A model generated the notes under the pieces. It was not told the DNA's origin, made no database searches, and was given only the letters and a program-made list of their open reading frames with translations. A DNA stretch of 64,000 bases from the NCBI RefSeq assembly GCF_000513895.2, contig NZ_CP165783.1, positions 806,001-870,000 on the forward strand, given 5' to 3'. Positions 16,780 through 25,914 of the stretch are shown one piece after another (positions within the stretch are counted from its first letter, which is position 1; every line of letters starts with the position of its first letter). A program made the translations under genes and the position numbers. This DNA comes from Ensifer sp. WSM1721. GTDB lineage: Bacteria > Pseudomonadota > Alphaproteobacteria > Rhizobiales > Rhizobiaceae.

Positions 16780-17967
16780 TCAGAAGAAGGCCTGCAGCCC
16801 GGTCTGGGCGCGGCCGAGGATCAGTGCATGGACGTCATGCGTGCCCTCATAGGTGTTGACGGTTTCCAGGTTCAGCATATGGCGCATGACCTGGTACTCT
16901 TCCGAAATGCCGTTGCCGCCGTGCATGTCGCGAGCCATGCGGGCGATGTCGAGTGCTTTGCCGCAATTGTTGCGCTTGACGATCGAGATCATCTCCGGCG
17001 CCATGCGACCGTCGTCCATCAGCCGCCCGACACGCAGCGAACCCTGCAGCCCGAGCGCGATCTCGGTCTGCATGTCGGCGAGCTTCTTCTGAAAGAGCTG
17101 GGTCTGGGCGAGCGGGCGATTGAACTGCTTGCGGTCGAGGCCGTATTGGCGGGCCGCATGCCAACAGAATTCCGCCGCGCCGAGCGCGCCCCAGGAGATC
17201 CCGTAGCGCGCACGGTTGAGGCAGCCGAAGGGTCCCTTCAGCCCCTCGACGTTCGGCAATAGGGCCCCTTCGCCGACCTCGACATTGTCGAGAACGATCT
17301 CGCCGGTGATCGAGGCACGGAGCGAAAGCTTGCCGGCGATCTTCGGCGCTGTAAGCCCTTTCATGCCCTTTTCCAACACGAAGCCGCGGATTGCATTGTC
17401 ATGCGCCTCCGACTTCGCCCAGACGACGAAGACATCGGCAAGTGGCGCGTTGGAGATCCACATCTTCGAGCCGATCAGCCGGTAGCCGGACTCAGTCTTT
17501 ATCGCTCGCGTCTTCATGCCGGCCGGATCGGAGCCGGCATCCGGTTCGGTAAGCCCGAAGCAGCCGATCCACTCGCCGCTGATAAGCTTCGGCAGATATT
17601 TCTGCTTCTGCTCCTCGGAGCCGTAGGCGAAGATGGGATAGATCACGAGCGAGGATTGCACGCTCATCATCGAGCGATAGCCGGAATCGACGCGCTCGAT
17701 CTCGCGAGCAACGAGGCCATAGGCGACGTAGGAGGCACCGACGCCACCATAGGAGTCGGGTACGGTGACGCCGAGGAGGCCGAGATCGCCCATCTCACGG
17801 AAAATCGCCGGATCGGTCTTCTCCTCCCGATAGGCTTCGATCACGCGCGGCTGCAATTTTTCCTGGGCGTAGGCGCGCGCCGTGTCGCGGATCATCCGCT
17901 CGTCTTCGCTCAACTGATCTTCGAGCACAAACGGATCATCCCATTGAAACTGCGTCCTTGCCGACAT
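16780..17967 (-). CDS. gcdH: Glutaryl-CoA dehydrogenase
   Basis: A 395-residue acyl-CoA dehydrogenase. [16 protein letters not shown] (FAD/substrate site) and the C-terminal [24 protein letters not shown] (catalytic Glu in YEGTHD) match the GCDH branch. Length is normal. The FAD enzyme oxidises and decarboxylates glutaryl-CoA to crotonyl-CoA at the end of lysine, tryptophan or glutarate breakdown. It is followed by the CaiB gene and lies head-to-head with a LysR gene 272 bp away. Confidence 0.92.
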   Translation of the reverse strand: MSARTQFQWDDPFVLEDQLSEDERMIRDTARAYAQEKLQPRVIEAYREEKTDPAIFREMGDLGLLGVTVPDSYGGVGASYVAYGLVAREIERVDSGYRSMMSVQSSLVIYPIFAYGSEEQKQKYLPKLISGEWIGCFGLTEPDAGSDPAGMKTRAIKTESGYRLIGSKMWISNAPLADVFVVWAKSEAHDNAIRGFVLEKGMKGLTAPKIAGKLSLRASITGEIVLDNVEVGEGALLPNVEGLKGPFGCLNRARYGISWGALGAAEFCWHAARQYGLDRKQFNRPLAQTQLFQKKLADMQTEIALGLQGSLRVGRLMDDGRMAPEMISIVKRNNCGKALDIARMARDMHGGNGISEEYQVMRHMLNLETVNTYEGTHDVHALILGRAQTGLQAFF

Positions 17968-18112
17968 GTCTCTCTCCCGTCGCGCTGTTTGCGTTACGTG
18001 TTATGGCAAGCGAGGTCCATGGTTTCAAACGAATTTGAGGCACTGGCTCATGCGCTTGCGGAATGGAGCTTGTGTCGGCAGCCGTTCTGCGGATTATTCG
18101 CGGAGCATGCTC

Positions 18113-18213
18113 ACGCGGGATGAGGAAAGTGTGCGGTTTTCCGCCCGCATTCGCGCCAACTTATTAGAAATCGATCACGTTCGTGATTTTAGACCAATCC
18201 GACCTAATATCAT
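18113..18213 (+). repeat. Short intergenic palindromic repeat, copy B (RIME-like)
   Basis: TGAGGAAAGTGTGCGG (18121 onward), GTTTTCCGCCCGCAT, AACTTATTAGAAATCGATC and ACGTTCGTGATTTTAGACC match copy A at 14615-14714, with small indels, in inverted orientation. The pair brackets the sulfotransferase, CaiB and gcdH genes. Copy B fills most of the space between the LysR gene and its divergent neighbour, so it must also contain or border promoters. Confidence 0.75.
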
Positions 18214-18239
18214 CGTGATCCAGCGCCACCTCCGACGCC

Positions 18240-19184
18240 ATGACCAACAATCGCCTCGAACGCTTCGCCCATAACCTCGATTGGAACCTGCTGCGCACCT
18301 TCGTGGTGGTCGTGGAAGAAGGCAGCATCACGGCGGCCGCCAATCGGCTGCTCCTGCAGCAGCCGGCCGTCAGCATGGCGCTGAAGCGGCTCGAGCAGAC
18401 CATCGGACAGAAATTGATCGATCGCCGGCCGGGACGCTTCGACCTCACCGAAGCGGGCGAGAAGCTGCACGGCCGATGCCGCGACATCTTCGCGGCGGTG
18501 ATCCGCCTGCCGCACGTGCTCGAGACCGCGGGCGAGGAAGTCACGGGCCATCTCAATATTCACACGGTGAGTCATGCCCACAATCCCGCCTGGGACAGAA
18601 AGCTCGATAGCTTCTTTCGCATGCATCCGAAGGTCACGATCTCCGTCACCGTCGCAACGACCGTCGACGTGCTTAGCGCCGTCGAACGCAACATCGCGAC
18701 GATGGGGCTCTGCGACGGCATCATACCGGAAGGCTTGAACAAGAGTTTTCACATCCGCGAGCGCTATGCGCTCTATTGCGGCCGCGGCCATCCGCTTTTC
18801 GGCGTGCAGGGAGTCGATTTCAATGATCTGCGCGGCGATCCCTTCATCGCCTTCATCGCCGACGTGCTCGGCGGCCAGCACATGAACTCCGTGACGGCGG
18901 TGCGCGCGATAGGCTCCTTCGGCCAGCAGGTCAGAGGCGTCTCCTGCAATGTCGAGGAAGTGATGCGGCTGATCGCCGCCAATGTCGGCATCGGCATGCT
19001 GCCCGATCATCTCGCCCTTCCAGCGGTCAAGGCGGGTGAACTCTGGCAATTGCCGCCCTATCGCGACTTGCCGACGACCGACGTCTTCCGCATCTCCAAT
19101 CCGAATTCGATCCTCAATCCGGCGGAAGAGGCCTTTCTCGCGCATGTCGCCGACACTGAACCGCTGGATCATCATCAGGATTGA
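18240..19184 (+). CDS. LysR family transcriptional regulator
   Basis: A 314-residue LysR protein. The winged helix is at residues about 13-72 (DWNLLRTFVVVVEEGSITAAANRLLLQQPAVSMALKRLE), followed by a LysR-type effector domain. It is divergent from gcdH, which matches GcdR-gcdHG arrangements in pseudomonads, but it is also 79 bp upstream of the co-directional flavoenzyme gene. Either or both could be targets. Repeat copy B lies just upstream of its start. Confidence 0.9.
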   Translation: MTNNRLERFAHNLDWNLLRTFVVVVEEGSITAAANRLLLQQPAVSMALKRLEQTIGQKLIDRRPGRFDLTEAGEKLHGRCRDIFAAVIRLPHVLETAGEEVTGHLNIHTVSHAHNPAWDRKLDSFFRMHPKVTISVTVATTVDVLSAVERNIATMGLCDGIIPEGLNKSFHIRERYALYCGRGHPLFGVQGVDFNDLRGDPFIAFIADVLGGQHMNSVTAVRAIGSFGQQVRGVSCNVEEVMRLIAANVGIGMLPDHLALPAVKAGELWQLPPYRDLPTTDVFRISNPNSILNPAEEAFLAHVADTEPLDHHQD

Positions 19185-19263
19185 TAACGACATTAACCGC
19201 TATAAATTTGAACGCCATTGTCGCTCTTTCTATGGTCCGCTCAAAAGCACCGGAGCGGACCAT

Positions 19264-20391
19264 ATGCGCAACTACGACGTGGCGATCATAGGCGGCGGTA
19301 TCGCCGGATTGTCGCTTGCCTATTTCCTCAGTCCGCACCGTTCCGTCGCCATTCTCGAGCGGGAAGACGCGCTCGGCTACCACAGCACCGGGCGTTCGGC
19401 CGCCGAGTTCGTGCTGAGATACAATGCCCCGGAAGTCTGCAAGCTCGCTGCGATCTCGAAGGTCTTCTTCGATCGGCCGCCGGAAGGCTTCACGGAGGTC
19501 CCGCTCCTGAAACGGCGCGGCGGCGTGATGATCGCCAATGCGGAGAAGGTCGAGCGATTTGAAAAGGTCCTCGCAGAGCAACGCCAGTTCACGTCGGAAA
19601 TCGAGCGGCTGACGATCGAGGAGGCGCTTGCCCGTGTGCCGATCCTGAAAGCCGATTACGTCGCGGCCGCCTTCCACGATCCCAATTTCTGGGACATCGA
19701 AGTCGAGAACTTGCTCCAGGGTTACGCCAAGGGCGCACGGCGCAACGGTTGCGACATCCTTGAGCGTCATGAACTCCTTGATGCACGACACGACGGCGCT
19801 GCCTGGGTCGTCCAAACGGCTGCGGGCGAGATCCGGGCAAGGATCGTCGTAGATGCCGCCGGCGCCTGGGCCGATCCGGTCGCCACCCTCTTCGGCCTGC
19901 GGCCCCTCGGCATCGTGCCGCATCGTCGCACCGCCATTACGGTCGATCTGCCCGAGGGCGTCGACACGGCGATCATGCCGGAAATCAACGAGATAGACGA
20001 GGACTTTTACATGAAGCCGGAGGGCGGACGACTGCTCGCGTCGCCCGCCGATGAGACACCGTGTGAGCCTTCAGATGTGCAACCGGAGGAGATCGACATC
20101 GCCTGGGCGGCACACTACGTCGAGGAAGCCACGACGATTGAGGTAAGAAGAGTTGTCAAAGGCTGGGCGGGCCTGCGCAGCTTCACCGCCGACCGGTTGC
20201 CCGTCGTCGGCTTCGCTCCCGGCCGTCCGGATTTCTTCTGGCTTGTCGGCCAGGGCGGCTACGGCATCCTCACCTCGCCGGCGCTCGGAGCACTTGCCGC
20301 AAGCTTGCTTGCGGAGACTGTGCCGCCGGAAACTTTCCGGAGCGAAGGCCTCGATTTCAAGCTTTTCGATCCGGGTCGCTTTCCGAAATAG
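19264..20391 (+). CDS. FAD-dependent D-amino-acid dehydrogenase, D-arginine dehydrogenase-like
   Basis: The start is the ATG at 19264, giving 375 residues with the FAD dinucleotide fold at the very N-terminus (DVAIIGGGIAGLSLAYFLS). An upstream in-frame extension reaches back into the LysR gene and is rejected. GYHSTGRSAAEFV, EDFYMKPEGGRLLASPADE, VQPEEIDIAWA, WAGLRSFTADRLPVVG and GQGGYGILTSPALG closely follow the order in D-arginine dehydrogenase (DauA) of Pseudomonas. It would oxidise a D-amino acid to a 2-keto acid at the membrane side of the respiratory chain. Specificity for D-arginine is likely but unproven. Confidence 0.83.
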   Translation: MRNYDVAIIGGGIAGLSLAYFLSPHRSVAILEREDALGYHSTGRSAAEFVLRYNAPEVCKLAAISKVFFDRPPEGFTEVPLLKRRGGVMIANAEKVERFEKVLAEQRQFTSEIERLTIEEALARVPILKADYVAAAFHDPNFWDIEVENLLQGYAKGARRNGCDILERHELLDARHDGAAWVVQTAAGEIRARIVVDAAGAWADPVATLFGLRPLGIVPHRRTAITVDLPEGVDTAIMPEINEIDEDFYMKPEGGRLLASPADETPCEPSDVQPEEIDIAWAAHYVEEATTIEVRRVVKGWAGLRSFTADRLPVVGFAPGRPDFFWLVGQGGYGILTSPALGALAASLLAETVPPETFRSEGLDFKLFDPGRFPK

Positions 20392-20435
20392 CGGCGGCAG
20401 GCGGCAACACCACCCAAACCCACTTCTCGCCAAGC

Positions 20436-22637
20436 CTATTTCTCGCAAAGTCTGCGCGGGCCGTCATAGGGCTGGAACGTGCAATCGTCGGGCCGGAACG
20501 AGCGATAGGCGCGTGCGCAGGCTCGAAAGTTGCAAGCGGGTGCCGAGCCCGCCACTCTGGCGTCGCTTTCTTCCGCACCGGCGGCCAATGCGGCGGTCAT
20601 GAAGTTCCGCCAAATCTGCGCCGGCAGCTTTCCGCCTGTCACATCCTTCATTGGGGTCTCATCGTCATTGCCGACCCAGACACCGACGACCAGCGGTTCG
20701 GTGAAGCCGATGAACCACGCGTCGCGGTGATTTTGGCTCGTGCCGGTCTTGCCGGCGGCAAGTGTTCCGATATCGGCCTCCCGCCCCGTTCCGCGCTCGA
20801 CGACGAGCCTCAACAGGCCGACAAGGTCCGGCCGGTATTGACTGATGTCTGTGGTGGGCTGTTCCGAAGGGCCGACGCGGAAGGCTTGCGGCTGGGCTTC
20901 GGCTTGCAGGGACACGATGCCCCATGGTTCGATCGGGGCCTTCCCCGCCCGCACCGAAGCGTAAGCTCCGGTAAGATCAAGCAGGTTGACCTCCGACGAA
21001 CCGAGAGCGAGGCTCGGCGTTTCGGAGAGCGGGGCGTCGATCCCGAGTTCCCGGGCCGATGCGATGACCTTGTCGATCCCAACCTCCATCGCCAACGCGA
21101 CCGTCGCAGCGTTCAGTGACCGCGCGAACGCCTCCGCGATGCTGACAGGGCCGCTGTAGCCGCCACCGAAATTTTCCGGGGACCAGCCGTTGATGTCGAG
21201 CGGCGCGTCCTCGACGGGGTCGAAGGGCGTCAGGCCCGCCTTCAACGCTGCATAATAGACGAACAGTTTGAACGCGGAGCCGGGCTGACGCATCGCGGAA
21301 ACGGCGCGGTTGAAGGTGCTCTTTGAATAGTCGCGACCGCCGACCATGGCGACCACGGCGCCTTCCGGCGTCATCGCCACCAGGGCCGCCTGCGACGCCC
21401 CGGTTCTTTTGCCGTTCTGCCGAAGCGCCTCGGCGACGACCTTTTCGGCGATCGCTTGCAGTCGCGGCACCATGGTCGTCCTGATCCTGATGGTGCCGCG
21501 ATAGGGGCCCGCCAGTTCGCGGGCGTCCTGCATGACCCAGTCGGCGAACCAGCTACCCGACCGGGTCGCGGGTTTGGATGGCTGGAGTTTGAGGAATTCC
21601 GCGCTCGCTGCTTTGGCTTGGTCGGGCGTGATCCTGCCGCTCTCGACCATGGCATCGATGACCAGTTCCGCTTGCTGGCGCGCGCCCTCGGGATTGCTCA
21701 ACGGATTGAGCTGCGAAGGGGCGCGGATGATCCCCGCGAGCATTGCCGACTCGCCGATATTGAGGTCGCCAACGTTCTTGTCGAAAAAGATGCGCGCAGC
21801 AGCCGGCACGCCGGTAGCACCCGCTCCGAGGTAGATGTTGTTCAAATAGCGGGTAAGGATCTCGTCCTTGCCGAGCTTGCTTTCGAGCCAGAACGCGATC
21901 ACCGCTTCCTGGATCTTCCGCTTCCAGGTACGCTCGCGCTCGAGGTAGAGGATCTTGATCAATTGCTGCGTGATCGTGCTGCCGCCCTGCACGACTTCGC
22001 CCGCCCCGACATTCCTGTAGATTGCGCGGGCAATACCTTTCAAGTCGATGCCGAAGTGCTCGTAGAAGCGCCGGTCCTCCCTTGCGAGCACCGCGTCGAT
22101 CAGGTGTGGCGGAAAGTCCTCTCGCTTCGCATAGGGGCCCTGGATCGGCCCCTGGCTGACCAGCGGTTTGCCGTCGGCCGTTTCGAGCACCACCACCGGC
22201 TTCAGCGAGGCATCCGCGATTTCGTCCCATGGCACATCGCTCAGCGCCCAAGCAGACACGGCCACCAGGAGGACAAGAGATGCTGCGATCGAGACCGCTG
22301 CGCCTCGCAGCAGAATTGCTCGTTCGGGGAGCCGGCTCTTTGGGGCGGAGCGATTTTCTGCTGCGCGCGGCACCCTCGCCCGCGGCTTCTTCCCTCTTCG
22401 CTCCAGTACGCCGACGGCAAATGCGCCGAGCTTTCGCGTCGCCTCACCCATCGCCACAGGCACTTCCTCCCGAAGTGCCCGGCCAAGTCTTCCCAACGCG
22501 CGGCGCAATATGGCAAGTGCCTTCAAGGTTTTGGCGAATGCGGTTCGCTGCGAATTGCCGTGCCGGTAACGGCCGCGCTCGCGGGTACGCCCGTGGCTCA
22601 CCCCCTCACTATCCGACGCAGCATCGTTTTCCGCCAT
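20436..22637 (-). CDS. Class A penicillin-binding protein (PBP1-type transglycosylase/transpeptidase)
   Basis: A 733-residue bifunctional peptidoglycan synthase. A basic cytosolic N-terminus of about 110 residues precedes one membrane anchor (about 111-132, AAVSIAASLVLLVAVSAWAL). The GT51 domain follows (EDRRFYEHFGIDLKGI, GGSTITQQLIK, YLNNIYLGAGATG). The transpeptidase domain has SAFK (SxxK), SLN and KTG (AAGKTGTSQNHRDAWFIGF) motifs. The end is Cys-rich and short. It makes glycan strands and cross-links them in the periplasm. It is convergent with the flavoenzyme gene, 44 bp away. Confidence 0.93.
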   Translation of the reverse strand: MAENDAASDSEGVSHGRTRERGRYRHGNSQRTAFAKTLKALAILRRALGRLGRALREEVPVAMGEATRKLGAFAVGVLERRGKKPRARVPRAAENRSAPKSRLPERAILLRGAAVSIAASLVLLVAVSAWALSDVPWDEIADASLKPVVVLETADGKPLVSQGPIQGPYAKREDFPPHLIDAVLAREDRRFYEHFGIDLKGIARAIYRNVGAGEVVQGGSTITQQLIKILYLERERTWKRKIQEAVIAFWLESKLGKDEILTRYLNNIYLGAGATGVPAAARIFFDKNVGDLNIGESAMLAGIIRAPSQLNPLSNPEGARQQAELVIDAMVESGRITPDQAKAASAEFLKLQPSKPATRSGSWFADWVMQDARELAGPYRGTIRIRTTMVPRLQAIAEKVVAEALRQNGKRTGASQAALVAMTPEGAVVAMVGGRDYSKSTFNRAVSAMRQPGSAFKLFVYYAALKAGLTPFDPVEDAPLDINGWSPENFGGGYSGPVSIAEAFARSLNAATVALAMEVGIDKVIASARELGIDAPLSETPSLALGSSEVNLLDLTGAYASVRAGKAPIEPWGIVSLQAEAQPQAFRVGPSEQPTTDISQYRPDLVGLLRLVVERGTGREADIGTLAAGKTGTSQNHRDAWFIGFTEPLVVGVWVGNDDETPMKDVTGGKLPAQIWRNFMTAALAAGAEESDARVAGSAPACNFRACARAYRSFRPDDCTFQPYDGPRRLCEK

Positions 22638-23055
22638 CCAAGCTCTCGATCAGTAACTGCCGTCAGAGCGCATGCCAAGAAGATGCGCTTCCATCCTGCA
22701 ACAGTGAGCGGGAAGCAACACGCATGCCGATCGCGCCGACCAGTTGCAAGGTGAATAGGTGCGCAATGGCCCAGGTGGATCAGTACTCACAACAATAAGC
22801 TTAAGCCCCCTCGCCCGTCCTTGCACGTGATCTCTTCTTTCCCGTGCATAATGAATTTGCGGGCGAGTGATTGCCAGAAAGATGTCCAAAACATGATCGT
22901 GGACCACCCGACTGCGACAGCCAGTTGACATGCTCGTGAAGGCGTGACCGCGACGGAGTGCCGGTTCTATTCTTGGCGCTCCGCGCCGTTCGTGGCAGCG
23001 ACGCACAAGATCCACGGCATCAACTGCCAGCGGATCCATCTGGCTCGCCTCGCGG
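22638..23055. other. 418-bp gap upstream of the PBP gene
   Basis: Beyond the promoter region of the leftward PBP gene I see no supported feature. A 157-codon minus-strand frame (22650-23123) overlaps the end of the flavoprotein gene, has a composition rich in Arg and Cys, and resembles no family I know. It is taken as a chance frame. Confidence 0.3.
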
Positions 23056-25092
23056 TCAGATGTCCTTGAGAAGGCGAAGCGCGTCGTAGATCGCCGCATG
23101 CGTGTTGCGCGCCGCGACCGCATCGCCGATGCGGAAGAGCTGGAATCTGCCGTCAGGGTTGCGAACGATTGATTGTGGCTCGTCGGCGATCAGTTGGTCG
23201 TGCGATATCTCGCCGAGATTGGTCGAAGCCGCTTTCAGTTCGAAATACAGCTCGTCGAGCGGAATGGTTCCGTGGTTTATGACCACCTGGTCCACTATGC
23301 GCTGCTTGGCAACGCCGCCATAGTCGCTGCCGACATGGGCGATCAGTTGGTTGCCGTGTCGCTCAACCGCATCGAGCCTGAAGGTGACCGTGAAGGTTGC
23401 GTCCAGTTTCTGCAGCGAGCGCATGTAGGGGACGAGATTCATCGCCATGACCTCCGGTGCGAAGGACCGGTCAGGCGTCATGATTTCGACCTTGGCTCCG
23501 GCATTGGCGAGAAACTCGGCCGCCTGGAGACCGGCGTGATCGCCGGCGTCATCGAAGATCAGAACGTTAGTGCCCGGCTTGACGTCGCCGGAGATGATGT
23601 CCCAGGCGGAAACGACGAGTTCGTTGCCCCTCGACAAGACATCAGTGTGTGGCAGTCCGCCCGTGGCGATGATGACGACGTCCGGATTTTCCGCCTGAAC
23701 GGTCTCGGCTTCAGCCCATGTATTGAAATTAAAGGTGACGCCAAGCTTCTCGCACTGGCTCATGCGCCAGTCGATGATGCTGATCATCTCCCGGCGGCGC
23801 GGGCTCTGCGCAGTGAGGCGGACCTGTCCGCCCGGATCGCTCGCCGCTTCGAAGACAACGACTTCATGACCACGCTCGCCCGCCACACGGGCCGCTTCGA
23901 GGCCGGCGGGACCGGCCCCGACGATCACCACCTTCCTGCGCCGGTCAGCCTTCGCAATCGTGTGCGGCATCGTCAGCTCACGTCCCGTCGCGGCGTTGTG
24001 GATACAGTAGGCGGCGCCACCCTGATAAATGCGGTCAAGACAGTAGTTCGCGCCGACGCAGGGGCGAATGTCCTCTTCACGCCTTTCGATGATCTTCCGA
24101 ACGATATGCGGGTCCGTCATGTGGGCGCGGGTCATCCCCACCATATCGACCTTGCCGGCGGAAATCGCGTGGCGGGCCGTCGCGACGTCCGGGATCTTCG
24201 CGGCGTGGAAGGTCGGAAAATTGGTGGCGGCACGAATTTCGCCGGCGAAATCGAGGTGCGGGGAATTTGCCATGCCCTGGATCGGGATCACATCCGTCAG
24301 CCCGGCGTCGGTGTCGATATGGCCCCTGATCACGTTCAGGAAGTCGACGAGCCCACTTTCCTTGAGGCGCTTCGAAATCTCGAAGCCGTCTTCTTTCACC
24401 GTACCGCCGGGCAGACACTCGTCGGCGGTGTATCGTATGCCGACGAGGAAATCGGAGCCAACCCGCGCGCGGATCGCTTTCAGGACATCGAGACAGAACC
24501 GCATGCGGTTGTCCAACGAGCCGCCATAAGGGGAGTCGAGTTCGTTCGTGAGCGGAGAGATGAACTGGTCGATGAGATGTCCGTAGGCTTCCAGCTCGAT
24601 CCCGTCCATGCCGCCCGCCTTCATGCGCTCGGCCGCGTCTGCAAAGTCCTTGATGATCCTCTCGATATCCCAATCTTCCAGCTTCTTGGGAAAGGCGCGG
24701 TGCGCCGCCTCCCTATGGTGCGACGGAGCCACGACCGGAAGCCAGTCGCCCTTGTCCCAGCGTGTCCTACGGCCGAGATGGGTGAGCTGGATCATGATTG
24801 CCGCACCCTGTTCGTGCACGGCGTCCGTCAGATCCCTTATCCACGGCACCACCTCGTCCTTGTAGACGAGCAGATTGTTGAACACCGGAGGGCTATCCTT
24901 CGAGACGGCAGCGGAGCCTGCCGTCATGGTCATGGCAACGCCGCCCCTCGCCCTTTCAACGTGATAGGCACGATAACGCTCCTTCGGCATGCCGTCTTCC
25001 GGATAGGCGGGCTCGTGGGCGGTCACGATGATGCGGTTGCGCAGCGTCAGGTGCTTGAGCTGATAGGGTTGAAGGAGGGGATCGTTCGACAT
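23056..25092 (-). CDS. NADH:flavin oxidoreductase, N-methylproline/stachydrine demethylase-like
   Basis: A 678-residue iron-sulfur flavoprotein of the trimethylamine dehydrogenase/dienoyl-CoA reductase class. It has an N-terminal OYE-type barrel (about 1-340) binding FMN, a cluster segment at C345-C363, then FAD (VVIVGAGPAGLEAARVAGERG, about 390-410) and NAD(P) folds. Length and organisation match rhizobial StcD-type demethylases, which oxidise N-methylproline, a step of proline betaine use. The position of the second cluster cysteine is Ala348 (CVGANYC), so only three canonical ligands are obvious. It is divergent from a TetR gene. Confidence 0.82.
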   Translation of the reverse strand: MSNDPLLQPYQLKHLTLRNRIIVTAHEPAYPEDGMPKERYRAYHVERARGGVAMTMTAGSAAVSKDSPPVFNNLLVYKDEVVPWIRDLTDAVHEQGAAIMIQLTHLGRRTRWDKGDWLPVVAPSHHREAAHRAFPKKLEDWDIERIIKDFADAAERMKAGGMDGIELEAYGHLIDQFISPLTNELDSPYGGSLDNRMRFCLDVLKAIRARVGSDFLVGIRYTADECLPGGTVKEDGFEISKRLKESGLVDFLNVIRGHIDTDAGLTDVIPIQGMANSPHLDFAGEIRAATNFPTFHAAKIPDVATARHAISAGKVDMVGMTRAHMTDPHIVRKIIERREEDIRPCVGANYCLDRIYQGGAAYCIHNAATGRELTMPHTIAKADRRRKVVIVGAGPAGLEAARVAGERGHEVVVFEAASDPGGQVRLTAQSPRRREMISIIDWRMSQCEKLGVTFNFNTWAEAETVQAENPDVVIIATGGLPHTDVLSRGNELVVSAWDIISGDVKPGTNVLIFDDAGDHAGLQAAEFLANAGAKVEIMTPDRSFAPEVMAMNLVPYMRSLQKLDATFTVTFRLDAVERHGNQLIAHVGSDYGGVAKQRIVDQVVINHGTIPLDELYFELKAASTNLGEISHDQLIADEPQSIVRNPDGRFQLFRIGDAVAARNTHAAIYDALRLLKDI

Positions 25093-25138
25093 CTGCCAGG
25101 CTCCGATCTTAGATATGCTCCGGGAGCGTAATTGAAAA

Positions 25139-25196
25139 TGTACATAAGTGTCAATTTCACGATCACATACGTCATGTTTGGCGACATCGATGTACA
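25139..25196. promoter_or_regulatory. Paired inverted half-sites between the flavoprotein and TetR genes
   Basis: TGTACATAAGTGTC (25139-25152) and GACATCGATGTACA (25183-25196) are inverted copies matching at 11 of 14 positions, with 30 bp between. They occupy the 146-bp divergent promoter region. They are probable binding sites for the adjacent TetR-type regulator, controlling both directions. Confidence 0.45.
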
Positions 25197-25238
25197 GTTT
25201 TTCTTGCGTGACCCCTCACGGTTTGCTAGGAAACGACC

Positions 25239-25865
25239 ATGGAGCAGACCATGAATGACAGCGGTTGGCGCGGTTCCCCGGATGTTTGGTTGGGGGCGGC
25301 CTACGAGTCCCTGCTCGAGGCCGGCGTCGATGCGGTGAAGATCCAGCCGCTTGCGAAGAAACTCAATTTATCACGGACGAGCTTCTATTGGTTTTTCAAG
25401 GACCGCGAGGAACTGCTCAACGCGCTGGTCTCGCGCTGGCGCGAGAAGAACACGGGCAATCTCGTCAAACGGGCTGAGGCCTATGCCGAGACGGTTGCCG
25501 AGGCGATGCTGAACGTCTTTGACTGCTGGTTGGACAGCAGGCTTTTCGACTCGCAATTCGAGTTCGCGGTGAGGAGCTGGGCCCTCCAGTCACCCGAAAT
25601 TCTGGCGGAGGTCCAGAGCGCCGATCAGCAGCGCCTCGATGCCCTGTCGCGCATGTTCCTGCGCTTTGGGCACGACGACACACACGCCGACGTTCGGGCA
25701 CGCACGATCTATCTGGTGCAGATCGGATACATTTCCATGCAGACGAAGGAAGACATCGCCGTCCGCATGAAACGCATCCCGGAATACGTGGAAATTTTTA
25801 CCGGACAGGTGCCGGAGCAGCGGGAGCTCGATCGCTTCTTCGCGCGGCACGGCTATTCCGGATAG
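25239..25865 (+). CDS. TetR/AcrR family transcriptional regulator
   Basis: A 208-residue regulator with an N-terminal TetR helix-turn-helix (about 15-62: LGAAYESLLEAGVDAVKIQPLAKKLNLSRTSFYWFFKDREELL) and an all-helical ligand domain. Two ATGs are possible (25239 with AGGAAA upstream, 25251 with GGAG 6 bp upstream); the former is given. It is divergent from the demethylase-like gene and likely represses it in the absence of substrate. Confidence 0.9.
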   Translation: MEQTMNDSGWRGSPDVWLGAAYESLLEAGVDAVKIQPLAKKLNLSRTSFYWFFKDREELLNALVSRWREKNTGNLVKRAEAYAETVAEAMLNVFDCWLDSRLFDSQFEFAVRSWALQSPEILAEVQSADQQRLDALSRMFLRFGHDDTHADVRARTIYLVQIGYISMQTKEDIAVRMKRIPEYVEIFTGQVPEQRELDRFFARHGYSG

Positions 25866-25914
25866 CGGGTGAACGGCGCGCCTGCGTGCCGCCCCGGCGC
25901 TGTGCGCCTGTGGA

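Noticed and set aside
15575..18213. Bracketing repeats considered as the ends of a composite transposon
   Set aside because: No transposase is present, the genes between form an ordinary catabolic operon, and the repeats resemble rhizobial intergenic elements rather than insertion-sequence ends.
22650..23123. 157-codon minus-strand frame upstream of the PBP gene
   Set aside because: It overlaps the end of the StcD-like gene in another frame and has an Arg/Cys-rich, motif-free sequence.
23173..25131. 652-codon plus-strand frame opposite the StcD-like gene
   Set aside because: The opposite strand encodes a full flavoprotein with all FMN/FAD motifs; this frame is its antisense shadow, rich in Arg/Asp/His and without motifs.
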